DNA of 64,000 nucleotides from positions 186,001-250,000 of the forward strand of contig NZ_FNAI01000008.1 in assembly GCF_900101875.1 (NCBI RefSeq). The letters are read 5' to 3'. This stretch comes from Mucilaginibacter pineti (GTDB lineage: Bacteria > Bacteroidota > Bacteroidia > Sphingobacteriales > Sphingobacteriaceae). Position 1 is the stretch's first letter; each line of letters begins with the position of its first letter. Of the stretch, positions 10,101 to 18,523 are shown piece after piece. Both the position numbers and the translations under genes were made by a program. Below the pieces are notes generated by a model. It searched no databases, was not told the origin of the DNA, and saw only the letters and a list, made by a program, of their open reading frames with translations.

Positions 10101-10647
10101 AACCAAAGGCCTATCTGGCGATCAGAAATATTTAGGCAACCTGATACCCAGGTACACCTATTCATCAAACATAAATGTAGGCTACAAACAGTTTGATTTG
10201 GGCGTGTTTCTGCAAGGTGTGGGTAAAAGAAATGTTCAGTATGAAGGCGCTATCAGCACCCCAAATACATTCTTCTGGCCATCACTTGAATATTACTCAG
10301 GCAAAACCTACAGTACCAGCAATCCCAACGCGCAGTACCCGAGATACCTGCCAGGCTCTGTTGGTTATGATGATATAAGAGGTTACGATTACCACACCTC
10401 TTCATTAACCGTTCAAAACGTGGCTTATCTGAGGTTTAAGGTGATAACCCTGGGGTATACTTTACCATCGGCAATTGCTGCTAAACTCAAAATGAAATCC
10501 TTGAAAATATATGCAAGCGGGCAGGACCTATTTACCATATCAAAGGGAACATTGGGCGGCAATTTCGACCCGGAAGATGGTTACCGTAACGAAGGTACCT
10601 ACCCTTTCAACAAGGTTTATTCACTGGGCTTAAATGTTAAATTTTAA
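7195..10647 (+). CDS. SusC-family TonB-dependent receptor with N-terminal STN signalling domain (pair 2)
   Basis: Outer-membrane receptor of 1150 residues, about 100 longer than the other three SusC proteins here because it carries an STN domain. Order: signal region to about residue 44 (LTFLLLIVFVQLRAETFAQK), STN domain about 45-105 (LSELISDIKTQTSYDFLYN), carboxypeptidase-regulatory-like domain about 135-210, the EVVVVGYGTR motif at about 217, plug with VSVLKDAAAAIYGARAADG, barrel ending YSLGLNVKF. STN domains signal substrate binding to FecR proteins, which matches the sigma/FecR genes just upstream. An internal ATG at 7264 would give a cleaner signal peptide, but an extended N-terminus is common in STN-type SusC proteins, so I keep 7195. 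Confidence 0.96.
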   Translation: MYKKITELLFRRDSYVYSKFLLKMKLTFLLLIVFVQLRAETFAQKVSLNLKNATLSELISDIKTQTSYDFLYNNLTIRDYKPITIDVKDLDLLKVLDLCFKGQPYEYTIKNNLILITPKRLKPVAKKEEQVVAVQKVTGSVKDSTTNQTLIGVAVRIEGTTLGTTTDNDGNFTLNAPDANAVLVFTYIGYKTQRVPLNSRTTLDIRLAQADAKLSEVVVVGYGTRAKGAVTGAISTVHSEVFENRPLNNSFDALQGTIPGLTITRSSGQPGSASYGIQVRGYSSINGNAPFVLVDGIPGDINLINPNDIAEVSVLKDAAAAIYGARAADGVIIVTTKKGKKGTPTVDYASNVGIKTPDYLRKIQNTLQYAQFMDEGLRNAGITGFPQEVFDKIKANAAPDLNGGWNYGITSYPGFYGSTNWNKEIYKNSTQQLHNVSVSGGGDNNNYLVSLGYNRDNGSIRFGENHSERYNLRLNYDFRLSNSLSFETRTSFENQAVVTPTMLGNALTNVTRQFPYQPVYNSLGEFYGYQGYENPAQSLAEGGSEHTNLSRLNTNFKLDYTIIDGLKLTAQAAFKLNYNNDNANTPTFTRYNYVGAIQDIRNNPNSAYFENDKSLNKLYQVYLDYNKQLDKDHKINFTGGASLEQTRNEGQTTYGYNFPNNDIFTLNLADRTKTAFANFTGNLNNQALGSYFGRLSYSFKNKLILDITARADGSSKFAPEKRWSSVFPSAALAYNLSEESFIKSLNTFDQLKLRASWGKAGNQEIGALGLYDYIPLISIGGNYPLGSPNAGLTGANSNPASTNRTWETIENKNIGIDISTFRSRLTFSFDYYNKTNNDMLVAIAVPATFGGNPPTSNQGKLVTKGFETSLTWKDQINDFRYSVSLQLSDSKNKLVELKNSDSFSEGLNFARQGYPIYSYFGYVYDGIIKTQAQLDAYKQLQGVPSRIAIGDVMYKDVDGDGKLTAFGDKTKGLSGDQKYLGNLIPRYTYSSNINVGYKQFDLGVFLQGVGKRNVQYEGAISTPNTFFWPSLEYYSGKTYSTSNPNAQYPRYLPGSVGYDDIRGYDYHTSSLTVQNVAYLRFKVITLGYTLPSAIAAKLKMKSLKIYASGQDLFTISKGTLGGNFDPEDGYRNEGTYPFNKVYSLGLNVKF

Positions 10648-10658
10648 AAGAAAACAGT

Positions 10659-12350
10659 ATGAAACTAAAATATTTCAACCATAAGTCAAACTTTGCCATA
10701 GGCATGTTCTTGTGCATTGCATTATGGAGCGGCTGTAAAAAAGACCTTAACCTGGTTTCGCAGGACAGCATTACCGATGCTACTTTTTATAAAACCCCAA
10801 GCGATTTTAAACTGGCGGCCAATAATCTTTATAACGGACTGGATAGGTTTGGATTTGAAGATACCGAATCAGATATCGCATTTAATTTCCCAAATTCGGT
10901 AAGTAACGGTAACCTGCAGCCCTCCGAAACATCTGATCAATGGAACAGCAGCTACGGTTATATCCGGTCGGCTAATAACATATTGGAAAAAGGTGCTACA
11001 AATACAGATGCAGAAGTTAAAAAGTACCTGGCAGAAGCTAAGTTTTTCAGGGCATGGTATTACTGGAAACTGTTGCGGATATACGGCGGCGTTCCCATAA
11101 TTACCAAAGTGCTCACTACGGATGATCCCGCATTGTTTACCCCAAGATCATCCCGCGGAGAAACGGTAGACTTTATTTTAAAGGATCTTGATGAAGCCAA
11201 GAACGACTTACCTGTACAGTCGGATCTGTCTTCACCAGACATTGGCAGGATAACAAAAGGGGCTGCACTTTCATTAACAGCAAGAGTTGCCCTGTTTGAA
11301 GGAACGTGGGAAAAATTCAGGGGAGATGCGAACGCTACAAAATACCTCGACGCGGCTGTTACGGCATCTTCACAGGTAATCAGCAGCGGCACCTATGATT
11401 TATACACCGGCAGCGGCGCCCAAAGCTACAGGTACTTATTTTTAGAACCCGGCGACGATTCAAAAGAATCTATTTTAGACAGAAGGTACGCCAGAAACAT
11501 CCTTGGGCATGATATGCCTTACGAATATGACGGTACCGGCTACAACCCTACCCGCAAAATGGTTGATCTGTACCTGGACAAGAATGGTTTGCCTATAACC
11601 AAAGCAGGCTCTACCTTTCATGGATACAGCACATTTACGTCTGAGTTTCAGGACCGCGACCCGAGAATGACGATGACCATGATTATACCGGGCACCTTAA
11701 CTAACCGGGTATTTTTCCCGGTAACCAAAGTAGCCAACTGGCCAGACAAGCCACAGCGTAACTTCAACACCGGCTATATTTTATATAAATATATGTCTGA
11801 AGATCCCTTAGCCAATAATTCCGGGCAGAACGGTGATGCCAGTTTGTTTGACTACGATCGCCATTTGATCCGTTATGCAGAGGTATTGCTGATTTATGCC
11901 GAAGCCGTTTTTGAAAAGAATGGTAGCATTAGCGATAACGACTTAAATATGTCTATCAATAAGCTTCGGGATAGGGTAACCATGCCCCACCTCACCAACG
12001 CCTTTGTAACCACTAATGGCCTTAACATGCGCGACGAAATAAGACGTGAACGCACGGTTGAGTTAACACTGGAAGGTTTCAGGTACGATGACATCCGCCG
12101 ATGGAAAACCGCCGAAACCGAATTGCCGCAGGATATTAAAGGGATTAAAATCACCGGAACAGATTGGGCAACCAGGGCGCCATACAGCGACCCGAGCTAT
12201 AACAATAAGGTTGATGTAAACGGTTTCCTGATAGCTGAAACCAGCAGAAAATTTAATCCCGATAAGGATTATCTGCAACCATTGCCTACCAAAGAAGTTG
12301 CTTTTTATGCCGCAAGTGGTCATAAATTAGAGCAAAACCCAGGGTGGTAA
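10659..12350 (+). CDS. SusD/RagB-family lipoprotein (pair 2)
   Basis: Surface glycan-binding lipoprotein of 563 residues, partner of the STN-type SusC whose stop is 11 bp upstream. The lipoprotein signal ends WSGC, giving Cys26. The N-terminal helical domain shows LAEAKFFRAWYYWKLLRIYGGVPII, a very typical SusD motif, at about residues 128-152. The C-terminal domain shows LIRYAEVLLIYAEAVFE (about 404) and RERTVELTLEGFRYDDIRRWK (about 465). It ends in KLEQNPGW, a common SusD ending. A hairpin at 12363-12392 follows. Substrate unknown. Confidence 0.96.
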   Translation: MKLKYFNHKSNFAIGMFLCIALWSGCKKDLNLVSQDSITDATFYKTPSDFKLAANNLYNGLDRFGFEDTESDIAFNFPNSVSNGNLQPSETSDQWNSSYGYIRSANNILEKGATNTDAEVKKYLAEAKFFRAWYYWKLLRIYGGVPIITKVLTTDDPALFTPRSSRGETVDFILKDLDEAKNDLPVQSDLSSPDIGRITKGAALSLTARVALFEGTWEKFRGDANATKYLDAAVTASSQVISSGTYDLYTGSGAQSYRYLFLEPGDDSKESILDRRYARNILGHDMPYEYDGTGYNPTRKMVDLYLDKNGLPITKAGSTFHGYSTFTSEFQDRDPRMTMTMIIPGTLTNRVFFPVTKVANWPDKPQRNFNTGYILYKYMSEDPLANNSGQNGDASLFDYDRHLIRYAEVLLIYAEAVFEKNGSISDNDLNMSINKLRDRVTMPHLTNAFVTTNGLNMRDEIRRERTVELTLEGFRYDDIRRWKTAETELPQDIKGIKITGTDWATRAPYSDPSYNNKVDVNGFLIAETSRKFNPDKDYLQPLPTKEVAFYAASGHKLEQNPGW

Positions 12351-12362
12351 AATAACCATTAA

Positions 12363-12392
12363 AAGAACAGGCGGCATGCCCCGCCTGTTCTT
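12363..12392 (+). terminator. Probable terminator after the pair 2 SusD gene
   Basis: Perfect 12-bp stem AAGAACAGGCGG / CCGCCTGTTCTT around the 6-nt loop CATGCC, starting 12 bp after the SusD stop. The following T tract is poor (CATTAAAT), so it may be a partial terminator or an mRNA-stabilising hairpin that lowers expression of the gene at 12475. Confidence 0.6.
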
Positions 12393-12474
12393 CATTAAAT
12401 AACTATTAAAATTTATTAACTATTTTTATTGTTGTACCTGTTTACGGCACCTTAGCCATACTAAAACTGCACTT

Positions 12475-13821
12475 ATGCATCAATTAAAAAAACTTGCACT
12501 CGTTAGCTTCATCTTGTCTTTCACCTACTGTTCTCACGCCCAGGATATCGCTAAGGGAAAGAAGCTTACTTTAATGGGTAATCGTTTTCTTACTTTCAAC
12601 ACGGTTATTCGGGTAAACCAAATAGAGGTAGCCCGCGACAGAAATGTTGGGGAAGATGAACGTCAACAACATACTCCCGGGCGGATTGTCGCATTCAGAA
12701 ACGCGATTGAAGAAGGTTTTCCCGGATCGAGGATCACATGGTCGTTAAGTTGGCTTGCACTGCATGACACTACCGATAATTACAAGAAAATAAGACAATT
12801 GGTGGTTAGCTATCATTACAAATATGGCGACGATGTTACCTTTATCCCGGGCGCATATTTTGCCAATGCTTACAACACAACAGATCAGGTAAATAAAGAC
12901 CTGCACGACGCTTTAATAAAAGTTAGTGAGCTGGTTGGCGGCGGATACCGGCCGTTAAGCATTGTAGCCGGTTTCTTATCGTCAAAAAACCAGCAATACC
13001 TTGCCGAAAAAGAAGGCATCCACGTATGTCAGGGAAATATATGGAGCCAGTTTAGCATTGACAACCAGGACGGCGATGGATCTGTATGTTACCCCTACTA
13101 CCCTTCAAAAGAGCATTTTTGCAAACCGGCTCAAAACAAAAGTGATTTTATTGACTGCGTTAATTTAGACGGCTGGACCGTAGATTTCCTGGCAGGCAGA
13201 AGGCAGGGGTTTGCCGGTGGCTTTAACAGCCGTATGGGTGTTGGTCCTATAGAAACGCTCGGCCGTTACGGTAACGAGATCGGTTTAAAAGAAATGATGC
13301 ATTCAACAGCCATACACTTTGACAATGGCTTTAAATTAAATGGATTTGGCTGGGTAACCAATTGCTGGGAGATTTCCCTCCCAATAGATGTATCTGCTTT
13401 AAAAGATTGGTTGGCGAGCATAAAAAAAGAATGGCCCAACGTAAAATTTATAACCCAGGGAGAATTTGGCCTACTATGGCGGGCCCATTATAAAAGCAAT
13501 AACTTTAATTACCGGTTTGTTGAAAAAGGCTCGGGCATTGGCGGATCTGATGCCAACCTTGAAATAAAATGGTTTATGAATAAGGATTTTCGTTTAGCGT
13601 TATTGCACGACTGGAAAACCAATTCCGCAGAGCAAGTAATAGATTTTACACGGTATGATCTGCATACACAAGAGCCGGCAGAAATGACTCGTAAGTGGAG
13701 CTTACTGGGCGATATTAATCAAAAACAATCGCGCCCGCAGGATAAGCCCGTAGACTTTTCTCTACTGCCGCAAAAATCAAAAATTATAATAGGCAAGCAA
13801 TACCCCAAATTACTGAAATAA
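12475..13821 (+). CDS. Secreted DUF3863-like protein of unknown function
   Basis: Exported protein of 448 residues with a signal peptide to about residue 22 (FTYCSHAQ). It resembles the Bacteroidota family with DUF3863 at the N-terminus and DUF3864 at the C-terminus, found beside polysaccharide loci; I assign this from memory of the family, not from a search. The body has repeated acidic and aromatic motifs (LSWLALHD, YHYKYGDDVTFIPGAYF, FGWVTNCWEISLP), which suggest a barrel-type carbohydrate enzyme or deacetylase-like fold, but I cannot name catalytic residues. It lies downstream of the sigma/FecR/SusC/SusD cassette and probably acts on the same glycan. Confidence 0.7.
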   Translation: MHQLKKLALVSFILSFTYCSHAQDIAKGKKLTLMGNRFLTFNTVIRVNQIEVARDRNVGEDERQQHTPGRIVAFRNAIEEGFPGSRITWSLSWLALHDTTDNYKKIRQLVVSYHYKYGDDVTFIPGAYFANAYNTTDQVNKDLHDALIKVSELVGGGYRPLSIVAGFLSSKNQQYLAEKEGIHVCQGNIWSQFSIDNQDGDGSVCYPYYPSKEHFCKPAQNKSDFIDCVNLDGWTVDFLAGRRQGFAGGFNSRMGVGPIETLGRYGNEIGLKEMMHSTAIHFDNGFKLNGFGWVTNCWEISLPIDVSALKDWLASIKKEWPNVKFITQGEFGLLWRAHYKSNNFNYRFVEKGSGIGGSDANLEIKWFMNKDFRLALLHDWKTNSAEQVIDFTRYDLHTQEPAEMTRKWSLLGDINQKQSRPQDKPVDFSLLPQKSKIIIGKQYPKLLK

Positions 13822-13905
13822 GATATGATGCGGCTTTATTTCAGCCTCTGTTGATGACAAAGGTTGTCCGTATTTTTGAGTTCTAATAAATTAACCGTTA
13901 ATTTT

Positions 13906-13931
13906 AAAAGCGCACTTTGGTGCGCTTTTTT
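13906..13931 (+). terminator. Rho-independent terminator after the DUF3863-like gene
   Basis: Ten-bp stem AAAAGCGCAC (13906-13915), loop TTTG, GTGCGCTTTT (13920-13929), running into a T tract to 13931. It separates the pair 2 locus from fkp. The rest of 13932-14111 is AT-rich and probably holds the fkp promoter. Confidence 0.8.
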
Positions 13932-14111
13932 GTTTAATACCCTTGCTATAAATCTATTTTCCCTATTTGCATTAAATTTAAAAACGCGTGCATTTTTTGA
14001 CATTTTTTATTAGTTATAATCATAGTATTATGCTAAAATCGCTCAGTTTATTTACGTAGAAATTTTTCACTTTTACCGTCATTTTATAATTCTTATTTAA
14101 CCTGCCATCTT

Positions 14112-16901
14112 ATGAAAAAACTGTTAACTGTGCCGCCAGCCTTTAAACATTTTGGAGAGGAATACTTTGCCGGAGATAATTATTTTTTTAGCACCGACCC
14201 CAAGGAAGGCAAAGTTGGCTCAGGCGGAGGAACAGTAAATTTACTATATGAGGCCAGTAAACTGGAAAACACAAATGAAAAAATAGGCGATTGGCTGCCA
14301 AAAGAAAAAAGGCTGATCATACACGCCGGGGGCCAAAGCAGGCGCTTACCTGCTTATGCAGCTGTTGGTAAAGTATTTACACCGATGCCAATTTTCCGCT
14401 GGAAAAGAGGACAGCGAATTGATCAAACACTCATTGATTTGCAATTACCGTTGTATGAAAAAATCTTAAACAGCGCGCCAAAAAACCTAAATCACCTGGT
14501 TGCCAGTGGTGATGTTTTAATTCGTACCGAAGCATCATTGCCCCAAATACCCGATGCCGATGTAATATGCTTCGTGCTATCTGAACAGGCTGAGAAGGCA
14601 TCGAATTTTGGCGTATTTTTCTCATCAAAAGATTCACCGCAGGAACTTGATTTCACCCTGCAAAAACCATCGGCGCAAAAGCTGCAGGAACTACAACCCG
14701 ATTATCTTTTTTATATCGATGTAGGCATATGGCTGTTAAGCCCGAAAGCATTGGAGGTTATGTTTGAACGCAGCGGGTGGAATAAGGAAAGCAATTCTTT
14801 TACCAACGGCATACCTTCATTTTATGATATGTACACCGAGTTTGGGCAGGCCCTGGGTAAAAACCCTACGTTAAAAGATGATGCTATTAACCATTTAAAG
14901 GTGGCTATTATTCCGCTTCCTAAAGGTGAGTTTTATCATTTCGGCAATACTGCCGAGTTGATAGAATCAACCAACAGGTTACAAAACCTGGTAAAAGATC
15001 AGGAGAAAATATGGCATAATAAAATAAAGCCAAGTCCGGATCTTTTTACCCAAAATTCAATTACCAAAAACGACTTTACTAACCAAAATAATTCTATCTG
15101 GATAGAAAACAGTCACATTCCATCAACATGGAAACTGCGCAGCAAACACATTATAACAGGCGTACCTGAAAATAACTGGATACTTGATTTGCCCGAAGAA
15201 ACCTGCCTTGATTTTATACCCGTTGGCAACAACAATGAATGGTGCATACGGGTGTATAGTTTTTATGCGCCCCAGTTACCCAAACGAGGCATCGCAATCG
15301 ACAATCAAAATACTTATACCGACTGGTTTAATGAGCCAGTGTACCCAGTATTTAATGCAAATGATTTAAATGAATCGCTTGTTCAATACATCATCGACAA
15401 CCCTAATGACTACGCAAATAAAGGCAACCGCTTAATATGCGCGGCCGATATTGCGAACGATGTAAATCTTCATCGCCAATATGCACAGCGTAATACCTTC
15501 TTAAAAAGCAACGTGCAAAGCATGGCTGCCAATTGGAAGCAATCCGTTTTTTATCAGCTCGACCTTAAAAACGCAGCTGAAATTTATAAAAGAGATGATC
15601 TGGCTCTTCCTCCTGCCTTACCAGAAAATGCACCTTTGCTAACCAGGCTTCATGATCAAATGTTCCGGAGTGAAGTTTCGGCTCCGAATGCCGAGTTAGC
15701 TTCTGCATATGAGGCTAAAGCATTTGGTTTACTTAGAGAAACAATTGTTGAAACCGCAAAAACAGAACTTGTTGAACCCCGATTGGATGTAATGTCAGAT
15801 CAGATAGTATGGGGCCGCAGTCCTATAAGGCTTGATTTAGCCGGCGGATGGACAGATACCCCTCCCAATTGCCTTATCAACGGCGGTAAAGTTTTAAACC
15901 TGGCTGTCGAGCTTAATGGCCAGCCCCCATTGCAGGTATTCATAAAACCGTCAACAGAATATTCAATCACTTTACGCTCTATTGATCTGGGTGTTAAAGA
16001 GGATGTAACTACATTTGAACAGCTTAACGACTATAATGCCATAGGCTCGGCGTTTTGCATTCCTAAAGCGGCTTTGTGCCTTGCGGGCTTTAGTCCGGAG
16101 TTTTCGGCAACAAAATTCAATTCACTTAAAGATCAGCTTAAGGCATTTGGTATGGGAATAGAAATCTCTTTACTGGCAGCTATACCTAAAGGCTCGGGTC
16201 TTGGCACCAGCTCAATACTGGCAAGTACAGTATTAGGGACCTTAAGCAATTTTTGCAATTTAAAGTGGGACAAGTATACCATTTGCGACCGCACGTTGGT
16301 TTTAGAGCAAATGCTTACCTCCGGCGGTGGCTGGCAGGATCAGTACGGTGGAGTTTTTGGCGGCATTAAACTGCTGGAAAGCAAACCTGGGCTTTTCCAA
16401 AAACCTACGGTACGTTGGGCACCCGAGTTTATTTTGAATGGTCCGGCTGCAGGGTCGGTGCTGTTATATTATACAGGTATTACGCGGGTAGCTAAAAACA
16501 TATTGGCAGAAATAGTTAAGGGCATGTTTTTGAATGGCAATAAATACCTGAGCATCCTGGAAGAAATGAATGACCATGCCGTTAAAACGTATGAGGCATT
16601 TCAATACGGCGATTTGCAGCAGGTGGCTATTGCCACGGGAATCAGCTGGCAGCTTAATCAAAATCTGGATAGCGGTACAAACACGGCAGAAACACAAGCT
16701 ATCATTAACCTCATAAGCGATTACATTATCAGTTGCAAACTATTAGGCGCAGGGGGCGGCGGCTATATGCTGATCTTTGCCAAAGATTTGGAGGCAGCAG
16801 CCCGTATACGCAGTACACTTAACAGCAAGCCCTTAAACAACAGGGCCCGGTTTGTAGATTGGAGTATCTCGCCTCATGGATTCAAAGTTTCCAGAAGTTA
16901 G
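14112..16901 (+). CDS. fkp: Bifunctional fucokinase / L-fucose-1-phosphate guanylyltransferase
   Basis: Cytoplasmic salvage enzyme of 929 residues: it phosphorylates L-fucose with ATP and then joins fucose-1-phosphate to GTP to make GDP-L-fucose for fucosylated surface glycans. The N-terminal half is the pyrophosphorylase (GSGGGTVNLLYEA near 36, HAGGQSRRLPAYAAVGKVFTP near 75). The C-terminal half is a GHMP kinase with its three motifs: WGRSPIRLDLAGGWTDTPP (about 571), PKGSGLGTSSILAS (about 694) and LGAGGGGYMLIFA (about 879). Length agrees with Bacteroides Fkp (about 950). The gene stands alone between a terminator and a convergent operon starting 22 bp after its stop. Confidence 0.95.
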   Translation: MKKLLTVPPAFKHFGEEYFAGDNYFFSTDPKEGKVGSGGGTVNLLYEASKLENTNEKIGDWLPKEKRLIIHAGGQSRRLPAYAAVGKVFTPMPIFRWKRGQRIDQTLIDLQLPLYEKILNSAPKNLNHLVASGDVLIRTEASLPQIPDADVICFVLSEQAEKASNFGVFFSSKDSPQELDFTLQKPSAQKLQELQPDYLFYIDVGIWLLSPKALEVMFERSGWNKESNSFTNGIPSFYDMYTEFGQALGKNPTLKDDAINHLKVAIIPLPKGEFYHFGNTAELIESTNRLQNLVKDQEKIWHNKIKPSPDLFTQNSITKNDFTNQNNSIWIENSHIPSTWKLRSKHIITGVPENNWILDLPEETCLDFIPVGNNNEWCIRVYSFYAPQLPKRGIAIDNQNTYTDWFNEPVYPVFNANDLNESLVQYIIDNPNDYANKGNRLICAADIANDVNLHRQYAQRNTFLKSNVQSMAANWKQSVFYQLDLKNAAEIYKRDDLALPPALPENAPLLTRLHDQMFRSEVSAPNAELASAYEAKAFGLLRETIVETAKTELVEPRLDVMSDQIVWGRSPIRLDLAGGWTDTPPNCLINGGKVLNLAVELNGQPPLQVFIKPSTEYSITLRSIDLGVKEDVTTFEQLNDYNAIGSAFCIPKAALCLAGFSPEFSATKFNSLKDQLKAFGMGIEISLLAAIPKGSGLGTSSILASTVLGTLSNFCNLKWDKYTICDRTLVLEQMLTSGGGWQDQYGGVFGGIKLLESKPGLFQKPTVRWAPEFILNGPAAGSVLLYYTGITRVAKNILAEIVKGMFLNGNKYLSILEEMNDHAVKTYEAFQYGDLQQVAIATGISWQLNQNLDSGTNTAETQAIINLISDYIISCKLLGAGGGGYMLIFAKDLEAAARIRSTLNSKPLNNRARFVDWSISPHGFKVSRS

Positions 16902-16923
16902 TCGTTTTTTAATAATTATGCTG

Positions 16924-17787
16924 CTATTTTTTGATGCTAACCTCTGTTATAGCGGTTCGGCGGGTTGCAGTATAAACTATACCATTTACCATTTCATAAC
17001 CGGTAGAAACACTTTGCGAGTACCGTTTTAAAATAATCCTGGTATTGTTATCAATTAAAATAGATCCGTTAACGCGGCTATTTAAATTACCACCTAAAAC
17101 CGATGTTTTATAGGTTAAGGTAGTGGTCCGGCTGTTTATGGCATAAATAGCATAATTAGTTTCTGTTAATGGTGTTGTACTTATCCACGAATATCCTTTT
17201 TTCAGATTCGGGTTTACCGGAAAATCAACCATAAATTGTAACGTGCTGCCGGCCGATAAATTCTCTGGCTGTATGCCAGCAAATGATAACAGCGTATCGC
17301 TTATCGCTGCAGAATGTCGTACACGTAATACTTCCCCTTTTTTATTTACCGAAACCGTTGCCTGAGAATTTATCATTTTTTGCAAACCTGTTTGAATAAT
17401 TGAATTTGGATCGGCTGCCTTACTTGAATTGTATACCAAATTTTGATCCATGGCATTTACTGTATCGATAAGTTTATCGGTAGTAATTAAAAAGACAGCC
17501 CCTTTTTCAGAGGCATCGGTAACCTTGTAGGTTTTAAAAACGGTTGAAAACGAAGTAACATGCAGTGTTTGGCTACCGCGCTGCAGCACGCAGTTTGATT
17601 TTGTTAGTACTTGCCGTTGATACTCATCTCCTTTTTTAAATTTCACCTGCGCAAGGACAACCCCACCCGCAAAAGTTAGCAGCAAAATTAACATATATTT
17701 AAAAATGGTGGGCGTAGCGTTCATTTTGGTATTTCTTGTTACAATGCCTTTAAAATGAATATTGACATTATTACTGTTTGTGCTCAT
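16924..17787 (-). CDS. Exported protein of unknown function, DUF6263-like
   Basis: Protein of 287 residues, last of three same-strand genes. A hydrophobic export signal lies at about 30-47 (YMLILLLTFAGGVVLAQ). The long charged lead before it suggests the real start may be the in-frame ATG at 17724, giving 266 residues. After the signal comes FKKGDEYQRQVLTKSN and many alternating beta-strand segments, resembling the DUF6263 family, which is called here from pattern memory. No catalytic motif is visible. It is probably periplasmic or outer-membrane associated. Confidence 0.6.
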   Translation of the reverse strand: MSTNSNNVNIHFKGIVTRNTKMNATPTIFKYMLILLLTFAGGVVLAQVKFKKGDEYQRQVLTKSNCVLQRGSQTLHVTSFSTVFKTYKVTDASEKGAVFLITTDKLIDTVNAMDQNLVYNSSKAADPNSIIQTGLQKMINSQATVSVNKKGEVLRVRHSAAISDTLLSFAGIQPENLSAGSTLQFMVDFPVNPNLKKGYSWISTTPLTETNYAIYAINSRTTTLTYKTSVLGGNLNSRVNGSILIDNNTRIILKRYSQSVSTGYEMVNGIVYTATRRTAITEVSIKK

Positions 17788-17805
17788 GATAAAGCCGGTC
17801 TTAAC

Positions 17806-18516
17806 TTAATAATTGGGTGTTGATTTCTTAGCGGCTCTTCCGCGAGGTTTTACAGCCTTGGCCTTTACCGGTGTTATAAGCTTAAAGCTTGTATGCTCCT
17901 CAAGATCTGGAATGGCCCAAACAGGGAAATCATTACCGGATGGTATTGAGGGTGATGGTAAACTAAGCACATCTGGTAATAGAGGAACACTCCCCTTTAC
18001 AGTCGTTTTTTGTGCAGAAGGCGAAGGTTCCTTTGGAAACACCGGCAATTCCGGCTCCGTAGGAATTGGCAAATCGGTAACTGCCGGTGTTAGTGCATCC
18101 TGGTAATTTTGTTTTGGCAAGGGAGGCGCGTCGGGTGTTTCGGGCGATGGAATTTCTGGCAGGTTATTACCTGCATCTGATATTGCTGGCTGGCCGGGCG
18201 GGTTTATCAAGGGCGGTGTTGTTGCTATTGCGGCCAAAACGGGCAATTGTACAGGAGGTGCAACCGGTAAAGCCACACCTTTAATATCGCTAAGGGTAAG
18301 CAAAATTGATTTGCCATTTTTTCCGGTGGCATTACCTTTTGCCGTGTTTCCTGGCAGTACGGGCGGTGGTACATTCCAATCCGACAGGTTGTTTTTTTGA
18401 GCCAGGGCCTGATTAAACCAACCGGCAGTAACTATCAAAGTAAGCATAAAGACTCGCAGCGGTTTACTCCGATCTTTTACCCGCTTTGTTTTTTGTAGTG
18501 TGTAAGAGGATTCCAT
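17806..18516 (-). CDS. Proline-rich exported protein of unknown function
   Basis: Protein of 236 residues. A basic N-terminus and a hydrophobic segment (about 22-40, VFMLTLIVTAGWFNQALAQ) form a signal peptide or anchor. Almost all of the rest is low-complexity and proline-rich (PPPVLPGN, PPGQPAIS, PSPETPDAPPLPKQN, PIPTEPELPVFPKEPSPS), ending in a very basic tail (KAKAVKPRGRAAKKS). This resembles a periplasm-spanning or cell-wall-contacting linker, with the basic tail possibly binding peptidoglycan or polyanions. It lies between two exported neighbours, 7 bp after one stop and 18 bp before the next start. I do not recognise a family. Confidence 0.55.
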   Translation of the reverse strand: MESSYTLQKTKRVKDRSKPLRVFMLTLIVTAGWFNQALAQKNNLSDWNVPPPVLPGNTAKGNATGKNGKSILLTLSDIKGVALPVAPPVQLPVLAAIATTPPLINPPGQPAISDAGNNLPEIPSPETPDAPPLPKQNYQDALTPAVTDLPIPTEPELPVFPKEPSPSAQKTTVKGSVPLLPDVLSLPSPSIPSGNDFPVWAIPDLEEHTSFKLITPVKAKAVKPRGRAAKKSTPNY

Positions 18517-18523
18517 TCAATAA

